DNA of 64,000 nt from Grifola frondosa (Eukaryota > Basidiomycota > Agaricomycetes > Polyporales > Grifolaceae): assembly GCA_001683735.1 (NCBI GenBank), contig LUGG01000032.1, positions 1-64,000 on the forward strand, in the 5' to 3' direction. Under the pieces are notes generated by a model. The model saw only the letters and a program-made list of their open reading frames with translations, had not been told where the DNA came from and did no database searches. A program made the translations under genes and the position numbers. Below, in pieces: positions 54,178-64,000 of the stretch. Every line of letters starts with the position of its first letter. The first letter of the stretch is position 1.

Positions 54178-57100
54178 ATGGGTGAGTGTTCACTGGGTGT
54201 GGGAGGATGCGAGCTGAACGAACTTTCCCTTTGTAGGTATCCCCAAGGTGAGTTCGGATGCCTGCTGCTTGCGGCCTCAGTGTTGACATTGTCGCTGCAG
54301 TTCTTCAGATATATCTCGTATGTGGTTGGAAGTGCTGTGGAGTGTCCTAACTAATTTACTGGCTAGCGAGCGGTACCCCTTGACATCGCAGTTGATTCAA
54401 GAGAACAAGATCCCAGAGTTCGGTGCGTCTGCCCATTTCGTCCGCTCCTCATTTCCCTGACCATGCCTATCTCCCACAGACAATCTCTACATTGATTTTA
54501 ATGGTATTATACACAACTGTGCGTACTAATTGCACCTGGACGCTGCCACTTCTAAGCGACTCAAATTAGGTTCACACCCAAATGACGCGGATGCGCATTT
54601 TCGACTGTCGGAGGAACAGATATTCACGTCCATATTTGCTTATGTCGACCATCTCTTTGGGAAGATAAAGCCGAAGAAACTATTCTTCATGGCCGTTGAC
54701 GGCGTCGCTCCCAGAGCGAAGATGAACCAGCAGCGGAGCCGGCGATTCCGCACTGCGAAGGAGGCCAAGGAGGTGAGGGAGAAGGCGGAGCAGAAGGGCG
54801 AGAAACTCCCAGATGAAAAGGCGTTTGACAGCAATTGCATCACTCCAGGTACGTCATGTTCGCACCTTTGTGGAGGCAGGACGTGAGACGTGCGCAACAG
54901 GGACGGAGTTCATGGCGAAGCTCTCGCAGCAACTGCGGTACTTTGTTAACAAGAAGATTTCGGAAGATTCGAACTGGCGGGACGTGACGGTCGTGTTGTC
55001 GGGGCACGAAGTTCCTGGGAGGGGGAACACAAGATTATGGAGTATATTCGTCTGTCCAGGGCACAGCCGGATCACGACCCCAATGTGCGGCATTGTCTGT
55101 ACGGCCTCGACGCCGACCTGATAATGTTAGGACTTCTGAGCCACGACCCCCACTTCTGCCTGTTGCGGGAGGAGGTTAAGTTTGGGCCTGCATCCAAGAG
55201 CAAGGGGAACAAAAGGTGTGTGCGACGTTCTGGTCACTGTAGACCCTCAGTTTTGACGGAGTCTCTGAAGTCTTGAGTCCATCAACTTCTATCTGCTACA
55301 TCTCACATTAATGCGCGAATACCTCGACCTGGAGTTCCACGACATCGAGCCGGTGTTGCCATTCGAATATAATCTGGAGCACGTCATTGATGACTTCATC
55401 ATATTGGCGGTGTTCGTTGGCAATGATTTTTTACCTAATCTTCCTGACCTCCATATCCACGAGAACGGCCTGGAGAAGCTGTTCGATGTGTACAAGAAGG
55501 CTCTGCCATCCCTAGGTAGGTCAAACATTTCACATTTTCGTGTGCGTTTTTCAAATACCGTGTCGTAGATGGGTACATCAACGAGGGCGGAACGATCAAT
55601 ACGAAGAGATTGCAGGTCATCCTAGATGAGATGGCTGAGTGGGAGCAGGAGATTTTCGAGAAGGAGTATTCCGATCTGAACTGGTACAAGGGAAAACAAG
55701 CGAAACATGTGAAGGAGATGGAGCAGGCACGGAAGCGTGCAAAGTTTGGTAGGTTATGTCGGTTTCTCGGCCACGTTCACTCGCTAAGCCTCACCTTTCA
55801 TAGTTCTCACGAAGTCTCAGAGGGAGATTTTCGACCAAGTGAAGGCGTTCGTTCTAGCACGCAGGAACCTAACTGCCATAGAACATGCCGGACGGTCCCC
55901 GCTGACTATGCCGAACTCGTTCCCTGCGCGAGATCGTCAGTTTATTGCCAAGCTCGCAGAAGACCTCCATTTGTCGCTCGCGTGGGATGAGTATGACGAA
56001 CAGGACCAGAACCTGGTGACTTGGAGATTCCCCGGTGAGTTGGAGGAGCCGCTTCCCGAAAGCGGGAAGAATTCAGGGGGAGAGCGAAGGAGATAACGAG
56101 GATGAGTGGGAAGACGAAGACGATGAGGAGAGTCGAGCTGCGGTGGACCGGGTTTTGAACAAGTATGAGAAGGCGAAAGTCATGGAAGACGACAAGGAAG
56201 GTGACTTCGACAGAAGGTATGAGATGTCGCTCAAGGATAAGATGGATGAGTGGAAGAGGACATACTATAAGGTATGTCAGGTTCTCATGCGAGGGTCGAG
56301 CAAGAAACTGATTGGAAGGGGTAGGGTAAACTCGAGATATCCTATGACGACCCGCAGCAAATGGGCGACCTCATTTACCGATATATTGAAGGCATGCAGT
56401 GGGTCATGCACTACTATTACAGCGGAGTTGCGTCCTGGAGTTGGTTCTACAACTATCATTACGCTCCTCGTATATCAGGTGCGTTATATCTCTAGGTGCT
56501 TCTTTGTTGGTTCATGACGATGGTTCCCAGATCTTAAGGGCGTAGATAAGATGACCTTCGATTTCGACCTGGGGACGCCGTTCAGACCGTTCGAACAGCT
56601 TATGGGCGTGTTGCCGGAAGCGAGCAAGGAACTCATTCCTCTTGCATATCGGGTATGACGACACATTTCTAAATAGATTAACTGATTTACATTGCGTCGA
56701 ACCAGGATCTCATGTATGATCCGAATTCGCCTATCCTGGACTTCTATCCTTTGGAGTTCGAGCAAGACTTGAACGGGAAGAAGCAGGACTGGGAAGCTAT
56801 CGTCAAGATTCCCTTCATAGACGAGAAGCGACTCCTCAAAGCAATGCGTGGAGTGATCAGTACCTCCAAAGAGCCCGTTGTCGAGCCTCTTTTAATCCAC
56901 AGCTCGAGAACATCGTCTTACTGACGAAGAGAAACGACGAAACTCCTTTGGCACGAGCACCAAGTTTTCCTTCAATCCTGGTGAACCCACTCTGTACCCT
57001 TCTTCCCTCCCTGGTTTCTTCCCGGCGCTTGTTCGATGCACATGTACTATGGAGCCCTTCGATCTCCCGACACTAGACGGCCTCCACCTCATAGAAGGCC

Positions 57101-59492
57101 TTTGTGATGGCGTGTTCCTCGGTGCGGAGGCACTTGCTGGGTTCCCCTCCCTCCCAAACATTGCCGCACACCGCGATGCTAGGTTTCCACGGCGTTAACG
57201 TTCATGGGTCCGAGAGCCGCAACAAATCCATGGTTGTGCACATTGAGAACGTCTACGAGCATAGGAAGGTCGAGGACATCGCAAATGAGATGATCGGCCA
57301 GAGGACGTTCATTGGATGGCCTTTCTTGCAGGAAGGTCTGGTATCTGCGGTGTCGGATTCGCTCTTCACCTACGAGAAAGTGTCTCTCATTCCCGGAAAG
57401 CCTGCGAAGGTCATTTCGAACCCACATGCCCCCCAGGGGCTCGGTCATTGGAAGTCGAAGGCTGAGAGGCTTGAGTCGTACTATTCCAAGAGGTGCGGCG
57501 TGATCACCGGGAACATCGATGTGCTCATCCACGTCAGGCCGCTCAAAGGTCAGTAGCAGTTTTCCTTGAAAAGGATTGCCTGTGTGACAATAGACTCTTC
57601 ATATATTAGGCTTGAAGCGCCTGGACACTGGTGCCTTGTCAAGGATTATGAAGGCCCGGAGAAGGAGACGGAGCAAGCTGTCCAAATGACCGTGTCGGAG
57701 GTCATGTCCGAGGATCCCAGATTTGCGGAAAAGGAGGCGCCGCCTCTATCGGAGGAGTTCCCAGAAGGCAGCAAGGTCTTTTTCCTGGGTGAACATGTTA
57801 TGGCGTGGCAGCCCAGGTCTCTGCGACGACGAAGGACACGCTGTCCGTTGTTCTCCTGTGTGAGTTCAGCTGTGATCTCATCTCAAGTGCCACTGAATAT
57901 TGTTCTATGTAGTTCTTCCCATCAGACAATGCTGAGAACGAACAGTTCAAGAAGATCGTCGACAGTCGCTGTCTATCAAGTACTACCCGTCGTTCAAAAT
58001 CGCAGAGATGGTTGGCCTCTCTTCGAGGGCGTTGTCCAAGATCACATCTAGTTTCATGGCTCTCACGTCGGACGGTCAAAAGTGCAATCTTGGATTGAGT
58101 CTGAAATTCGAGGCGAAGGGCCTCAAGGTCATCGAGTACTCTCGCAAGGATGGCCGATACTGGGAGTTCAGTGAGAAAGCACTCAATTTGCTACGAGAAT
58201 ACAAGGTCGGATAGTCCAATGACACTTGCTGCATTCTCTGCTGACCTGTAATCCAGGAGAAATTCCCTGAAGTATTCCGCACGTTGGATAAACCGGGTGA
58301 CGGTGAGTTGCGAAGCTGCATCGCCGTTCCAACTTCTCATAGTGCCTTAGCGATGGCGAAGTCAAGTAGCGTTTTCCCTGGCGCTGGTCCTGATGCAGAT
58401 GCCAAAGTCAAGGAAGCACGGTCATGGCTCGCCTCCAAAGGCGTTCGCGATTTCCAGCCCGTTACCTTGTTTGTGATCAATTGAAAAAGGTGCCGCAATT
58501 GATATTTTCCGTTTTCCTACAGCTCACAGCTCCGCTTGTCCAGGAAACTGTGAAAGAGATCGAAGCTCTTGCAGATCGTTTCGGCTCCAACAAGTCGCAT
58601 ACCGCAATCAAAAAAGCAATTGTGAAGGGCATTCCGAGACAGGCTGTACTTAAGCCGTCGCATGCCATCTACCGGCTGCAGAATCAACATTTCGCTCTTG
58701 GTGATAGGGTAACTATGGTGCAAGATACAGGCGGTGTACCCCTGTCGATTAAGGGCGTAGTCATTGGCATGAATGCGAAGTCGATGGACATTGTTTGGGA
58801 TGCACCATTTATGTCTGGCACAACGCTGGGAGATAGGTAATGACATCTTATTCTTCTCCTTGTATCAAAATCGTCTTTGCTGAATCATTCGCTTAGATGT
58901 TCTCAGTATCGAGGGTCGACAGTGGAATTTACGACATGCTTGAACCTGGCGAACCCTCAGTTTGTTGCGTCAACTAACCCACAAACGCCAACACAGCACC
59001 AACAAAGATCCCCGTTCAAGCCGCGTTTCGGTCCATATCCTGCCATACAACCCGCCCCTGGTCAACAAGCAGCTTCGGGTTTCCGTCCAGCTGCTGGATC
59101 GTGCGTGTGCATTTACTCGTACTATATTCATGGTGACTAACTTCTGGAACAGTCAAGGCGTCCCAGTGCATATCATGGCCAACCCTAACCGAGGCCGGGG
59201 TGGTTATGTCAATGGCCGCGGTGGCCCTCCGGTCAACAAGAATGCTCATCCCAACGGCACGAGCAATGGTGTTGTGCCCGATGCAGCCACAGCACCGCAG
59301 ACAAATGGCAATCATGTCGATGCAAGACAACCTCCATCCGCCAGAGGTAACTTTGCTGCACGAGGGGCCCCAAATGGTGGCCCTGCAAGAGGTGGATACG
59401 CTCCTCCGTTCCGCGGTCGTGGGGGTTTGCACCGAATTTTGATCGAGGTCGGGGTGGACCGAGAGGGGGTTCCGGGGAAGAGGACGGAGTAA
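54178..59492 (+). CDS. XRN1: 5'-3' exoribonuclease Xrn1
   Basis: It degrades decapped, 5'-monophosphate mRNA in the cytoplasm. The N-terminus spells MGIPKFFRYISERYP across four exons of 4, 11, 17 and 56 nt (54178-54181, 54237-54247, 54301-54317, 54367-54422). The Xrn1 start motif MGIPKFFR, rather than the MGVPAFFR type of Rat1/Xrn2, identifies it. Catalytic acidic residues are in [11 protein letters not shown] and [35 protein letters not shown] and [14 protein letters not shown] follow, all conserved in the nuclease core. Further on are the D1-like and SH3-like regions and an RGG/Gly-rich, Pro-rich C-terminal tail ([12 protein letters not shown]) expected to be disordered. About 15-20 introns. 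Frame slips near 55020 (missing G) and 57150 (extra C) are probably assembly errors. The exact C-terminus is uncertain. Confidence 0.9.
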
Positions 59493-59744
59493 CTTCGCAG
59501 CTCCCTTACCTTCATGATACCTCATATGTATCTCTTTTTTCTCACATCCGACACCTGGAACGATTCGCATTTGTAATTCCTTGTTTTGTATTCCAATGTA
59601 CGACATTCACTCCAAATGCTGGAACCGCAGAATCTCAATTTGATTTTCCCACGATAATACGCCTCCTAGCGCTTAATAAATTTGACTTCTTTCATTTCTG
59701 CGGTCAGCGCTCAGCCTCTATAGTACTCTCTGCATATATCATAG

Positions 59745-61897
59745 ATGGCCGAAATTCACGACCAGTTCGATACAATCTTGATCCTGGACTTTGGATCCCA
59801 AGTATGTACTGTTTCGTGGCTTTTATAGCAGAACTAAAGCTCATTTACAGTATAGCCATCTTATCACTAGAAGATGTCGAGAGCTCAATGTCTACGCGGA
59901 ACTTATGCCTTGTACGCAAAAGATTAAGGACCTCAACTTTAAGCCAAAAGGTTGGGATTATTGTTGTTTTATGGACCAGACTGATGAAGCTTCTCAATTG
60001 CAGGGGTCATCCTATCGGGATCGCCATACTCCGTCTACGATGCAGATGCTCCTCATGTGGATCCTGCAGTGTTTGAACTCGGTGTCCCCGTTCTTGGTAT
60101 ATGCTATGGCCTTCAGGTTGGTGCTCCGCATCCGCGAACGATGGCCATCTTCTTATAGGTTAGTCAAGTAGGAGATGGCGTGGAACATGAAGGGCAAAGT
60201 CGCCAAATGCGAACATCGTGAATACGGGTTTGCTCAAGTGCAGATCACTAAAATTGGGAACGGGGATAGCCACGCCGATGCACTGTTTGAAGGTCTTGGG
60301 GATGAGCTGCAAGTACGTACCGATGACTCGAAGTTGGCGGGCTCCTGACCGTTCGTCGATGCAGGTCTGGATGTCGCACGGCGACCAGCTATCAGAGATG
60401 CCCGCCGACTTCCACATCATTGGGCGCACAGATAATGCCCCATATGCCGCCATCGCGCACAATTCAAAACCCTTCTACGGGATACAGTTCCACCCGGAAG
60501 TGACTCACTCGCCTCGAGGAAAGGAGGTCATTGCGAGATTCGTCTTGAACATTTCTGGGTGCAAAACAAATTGGACGATGGTAAGCATACTTTACCAGCG
60601 TTCCTATAAAGCTGACCAGTGATGGTGTGAGTAGGAGGAATTCATCGGAAAAGAGATCGCTCGTATCAGGGAGATTTGCGGTCCCAAAGGCCGCGTTATC
60701 GGTGCCGTAAGCGGTGGTGTAGACAGTTCAGTCGCTGCGAAGCTCATGCACGAGGCAATTGGAGATAGGTATAGTGCACGTAATCTGCACAGTGCGCGGC
60801 CAACTAACGAAGTGTAGATTCCATGCCATCATGGTCGACAACGGTGTCCTTCGGCTGAACGAGGCCAAACAAGTGCACGAGATGTTGAACAAGGATCTCG
60901 GTGTGAACCTGACCGTTGTTGACGCGTCAGACCTCTTCCTGTCACGTCTCGAGGGTATCGAGGACCCGGAGCAGAAGCGCAAGATCATCGGAAACACTTT
61001 TATCAACATTTTCGAGGACGAGGCGGCGAAGATCGAGGCAGACGCGGAGAAGGAGGAAGCGAAGGGCGCTAAGGCGAAGGGCAAGATCGAGTGGCTATTG
61101 CAGGGCACACTGTATCCCGACGTGATCGAGAGCATCAGCTTCAAGGCCCGAGCGCGACGATCAAGACACATCACAACGTCGGCGGATTGCTCAAGGACAT
61201 GAAGCTTAAGTTGATTGAGCCGCTCCGTGAGCTGTTCAAAGGCACGTCGACGCACGTACTCGCTCTCATCGCTTGCTAACGCCAGAGTGACTTTAGACGA
61301 GGTCCGCGCACTCGGCCGGCTCCTCAATATTCCCAACCACCTTGTCCAGCGGCATCCTTTCCCTGGTCCCGGGCTGGCCATCCGTATACTGGGACCTGTG
61401 ACGCGGGACCAGGTCAAAATCCTGCAGCACGCAGACAGCATCTATATCGAGGAGATCCGTAAAGCGGGTTGTATGATCAGATCAGCCAGGCATTTGCCGT
61501 GCTCTTACCCGTGAAGGCGGTCGGTGTCATGGGTGACGCGCGGACGTACGAGCAAGTACGTCAATTTTGGGCTTATTCCAGACGACAATGGCTTAATGCA
61601 ATAACTATAGGTGATCGCTCTCCGCGCCGTGCAATCTGAGGACTTCATGACTGCGGACTGGTCAGTTCCATACCTATGCATCATTGTGTAGACCGTACAC
61701 TGATCTCATCACTTAGGTACGTCTTCCCGCCGGAAGTTTTGCGCCGAATATCTTCCCGCATCACCAATGAGGTCAAGGGCATCAACCGCGTAACCTATGA
61801 TATCTCGTCCAAACCTCCCAGCGTGAGTCGTCCTGATTATCTGGCTCCTTCTGGCTCGTGCTCAAAGATTGACTTGCAGACGGTGGAGTGGCTATAG
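59745..61897 (+). CDS. GUA1: GMP synthase (glutamine-hydrolysing)
   Basis: Converts XMP, glutamine and ATP to GMP, the last step of guanine nucleotide synthesis, in the cytosol. Exons start 59745-59801, 59851-59950, 60004-60116 and 60172 onward, with the stop at 61897. The N-terminal class I glutamine amidotransferase has [14 protein letters not shown], the nucleophile Cys in GICYGLQ, and the His and Glu in [11 protein letters not shown]. The ATP-pyrophosphatase P-loop is [14 protein letters not shown]. The GMP-synthase dimerisation domain follows ([14 protein letters not shown]), ending [12 protein letters not shown]...VEWL. Frame slips near 61145 (missing G) and 61470 (missing T) fall in short runs and are almost certainly errors, since the rest is well conserved. 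One intron (61242-61296) uses a GC donor. Confidence 0.92.
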
Positions 61898-62299
61898 CAC
61901 ATCCGTCCTGGTCGAGACGAATGCCTAGATATCGATTATTGTATTAGAATTTTCAGGGTTTGGCCTGGTACGTGGTGTACGAAGGCGAAAGCTAGCATTA
62001 GATGAAAACAAAATCAACCTACCTCATAGCGTTTTCCAGTCATTAGCGTAGCTCCATGCAAGAGCTGCTGTGCATAAGGTTAGTTCGTCGTAAAACTTCC
62101 CTAGATGTGCTAGACACCAAACGCTGAAGTATCAGCCTAATGGAAGATAGGAAAGCGGATAGACACTTCGGTGGCAGAAATATGTCAGCGAACCGTAGTA
62201 CTTGGCACGGTGTGAATGATGGTCAAGTTGGAAGCGCTTACAGCCACTCACTATATATATAGCCTTTGTCCCGTCTGTCTTCTCTTGTCCTCTGCCGCC
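61898..62299. other. Intergenic
   Basis: 3' flank of GMP synthase and promoter of the small gene at 62300. Nothing else seen. Confidence 0.5.
62252..62261 (+). promoter_or_regulatory. TATA box of the 62300 ORF
   Basis: TATATATATA lies 39-48 bp upstream of the ATG, followed by a pyrimidine-rich leader and a GCCGCCATG start context. Confidence 0.65.
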
Positions 62300-62530
62300 A
62301 TGAAAGTCTCAATAACCTCCACCGAACGTGCTCGTCTTTCACAGACTATGGGAGACTATCTCTGGCTCATGGAAAAGTACTCTGACAAAGTTCGCTACCT
62401 GCCCAATGTCGCGGATCTCTATGTCTCTGCCACCAAGCAATGGACAACGCTCGGTCTAGTGAAACCATCGCGAGCAGAAGCAGAAAAGCGAGACGAGTTG
62501 TTCAAGGCCTGTGACGCGAGAAGTAATTGA
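62300..62530 (+). CDS. Hypothetical 76-residue protein
   Basis: An intronless ORF with a strong start context (GCCGCCATG) and a TATA box at the expected distance. The product is charged and helical (for example RLSQTMGDYLWLMEKYSDKV, EAEKRDELFKACDAR) with no signal peptide or membrane segment. No family recognised. Context: alone between GMP synthase and a MITE. Confidence 0.5.
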   Translation: MKVSITSTERARLSQTMGDYLWLMEKYSDKVRYLPNVADLYVSATKQWTTLGLVKPSRAEAEKRDELFKACDARSN

Positions 62531-62727
62531 GTTATAATGTCTGGACGGTCAATGTTGGACATTCGAACGTGCGTTTGGTACCCGGTCAGAGAGTGCCAAA
62601 ATAGCACGGAATATCTGCAAGGCAGGCCACAAGAAGGTCCGATTTATTGTAGTTTACTTCACCATCAGAAGCAATCCATCTCCACCACCTCCACCTCCTC
62701 AGATATATACGCGCCGAAGTAAGAAAC

Positions 62728-63409
62728 TAGTGTTCGGTGTGAAACTCGGATGTAAGTTACAAATAATTATTTACATGTAAGTTACATGTAAATAACATGT
62801 TTTAAACATACCTCTGAAAATCCTATGTATAATGTAAGTTATGTAGGAAACTAGAGATCACGTGACCATCCCCACACAAGCCTATGCTACGGGGCACGAT
62901 ACTTGTTCGCGAGGATGAGACTTTCACAAAATGAGGACCATTAACTAGACGGACAATATTGGTTTACTCAAGATGCAAATGAGCGACATAGTCCACTTCC
63001 GGTCTGTTGTGGCTGAGGTGGCTGGCGCCCGGGAACTCCGGTGGCGCCGCGATAACCAAATCTCGTCACATCTTATATTATCCTATATTACTTACACCAT
63101 GCCGAAATATCATCATTGTTCCTTTGCTCCAACCGGCACTATTAATGCAAGATGTAGGATGGAGCTGCGACGAGGGGTTATGCTGGGCTTAAATGTTGTA
63201 ATTATATGCAACATACAAAAATTCAAACATTTTCCGACGATTTTCTCGTGTGTTTTTGAAAATTGGATGCATTCTAAGGCATCATGTGACGTATTTTGGC
63301 CACGTGATACATGTAAAAAACGTTTGAAACGTTTGAAACAACGGGGGTTCTTGAGGGACTTTCTTACCTACTGTAAAAAACACCTGCTTGAGTTTCACAC
63401 CGAACACTA
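62728..63409. mobile_element. hAT-type MITE, 682 bp
   Basis: The ends are TAGTGTTCGGTGTGAAACTC and its reverse complement, about 20 bp. It is flanked by the 8-bp direct repeat TAAGAAAC (62720-62727 and 63410-63417). The 8-bp duplication and TAGTG start are typical of the hAT superfamily. No transposase is present, so it is non-autonomous. The interior is AT-rich with a direct repeat CGTTTGAAACGTTTGAAAC (about 63314-63332) and palindromic ACATGTAAGTTACATGT-type sequence near 62773. Confidence 0.85.
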
Positions 63410-63663
63410 TAAGAAACCTTGAGCACACCACACGAGTCGCTGCGCACACGACCCGCTTGCCCGTGGCAATACCGTGACCTGCGGCAGCCTCCGAGGTCAG
63501 CCACGGCCACCATCCCCCTCACCAGATAGGAGCTGTGCGTGCCCCTTGTTATTCGCTCTCTACGCAAGTCCGATACGCGTAAGTCTTCTCGGTTTTGGTA
63601 TTATGAAAGTTGTTTGAAGTGGAGAATTATTGCTCATCGCCGCACCTCAGCGAGGCTCCAATC

Positions 63664-64000
63664 ATGGCAAATCTCATACGCAGCGCAAAGTCCGGTAACG
63701 ACTGGACGAAGAATGAGCTGCGAGCCTACAACATCAATGTGGTTGAACAGTCGTTGCCCGAATTCTTCGGTCTGAATGAACTCCCGCCTGTGCCACCCGC
63801 CGTGCGTCACTTTTGCGAGATAACAGACCGAGCGCTTGCTCCCGACGATGACACTTACAAGCTACTGCACCACCTCGATCTCGCACAAAACCCCAAGGCA
63901 GGCCAGGAAGCCGCGATCGACACCTTCACCGCCAGACTGTTGGAGACATTGGGCTATGCGAGAGGCCACCGCATCATCCTCACTCATCAGGCCCTCCCTT
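63664..64000 (+). CDS. Agaricomycete-specific large family protein, 5' part
   Basis: It is open from ATG 63664 to the window end (112 codons seen). The opening (NLIRSAKSGNDWTKNELRAYNI, written here only in part of its pattern: SAKSG-DWT-NEL-AYNI) with FFGLNELP and KLLHHLDLAQNP later matches, from memory, a very abundant family of agaricomycete proteins whose later part carries a PD-(D/E)XK nuclease-like fold. That part lies outside the window, so the nuclease link cannot be checked here. The role is unknown. Confidence 0.65.
   Translation, partial: MANLIRSAKSGNDWTKNELRAYNINVVEQSLPEFFGLNELPPVPPAVRHFCEITDRALAPDDDTYKLLHHLDLAQNPKAGQEAAIDTFTARLLETLGYARGHRIILTHQALP

Overview
The window is nuclear DNA of a filamentous basidiomycete, most likely an agaricomycete. 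The genes carry many 45-80 bp GT-AG introns with CTAA-type branch sites. A C-X2-C-X18-C-X2-C GATA factor, XRN1 and GMP synthase are all fungal in type, and the retroelements are Ty3/gypsy families. The order Polyporales is only a guess.

Layout. 1-2378: an eroded coding segment ending in the terminal sequence of a repeat family here called T. 2379-3735: AT-rich T-related repeats and a hairpin cluster. 3740-4000: the displaced distal half of a host promoter. 4001-41742: one Ty3/gypsy element, X, flanked by the 5-bp duplication CCACT, inflated to 37.7 kb by nested insertions. Inside X: an inverted second copy, Y (14761-21172); a 4.36-kb foldback element T with about 1.8-kb arms (10404-14760); and a second, unrelated gypsy element Z with 2.2-kb LTRs (21620-38568), flanked by a 4-bp duplication GCGT. 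Z has lost its reverse transcriptase; about 5.9 kb of unfamiliar sequence with its own gene-like units sits in its place. The left part of X, T and Y together form a 17-kb palindrome with a 718-nt loop. SNPs suggest it arose by copying of Y.

41743-46000: a tandem family of very small Tyr/Asn/Ser-rich genes. Copy A looks intact, copies B and C are broken, and D is a fragment. X sits 58 bp upstream of copy A's TATA box. 46000-48600 is unassigned. 48633-64000 is ordinary gene-dense sequence: a GATA zinc-finger factor (+), a TauD/TfdA-type dioxygenase (-), XRN1 5'-3' exoribonuclease (+), GMP synthase (+), a 76-residue ORF with a clear TATA box (+), a 682-bp hAT-type MITE with an 8-bp duplication, and the start of a large agaricomycete-specific family (+).

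Caution: the conserved single-copy genes (GATA factor, dioxygenase, XRN1, GMP synthase) each contain one or more single-base frameshifts, mostly in homopolymer runs. These look like draft-assembly errors. Many frameshifts in the transposon copies may be the same artefact, so pseudogene calls resting on one indel are weak. No tRNA, rRNA or CRISPR array was recognised.
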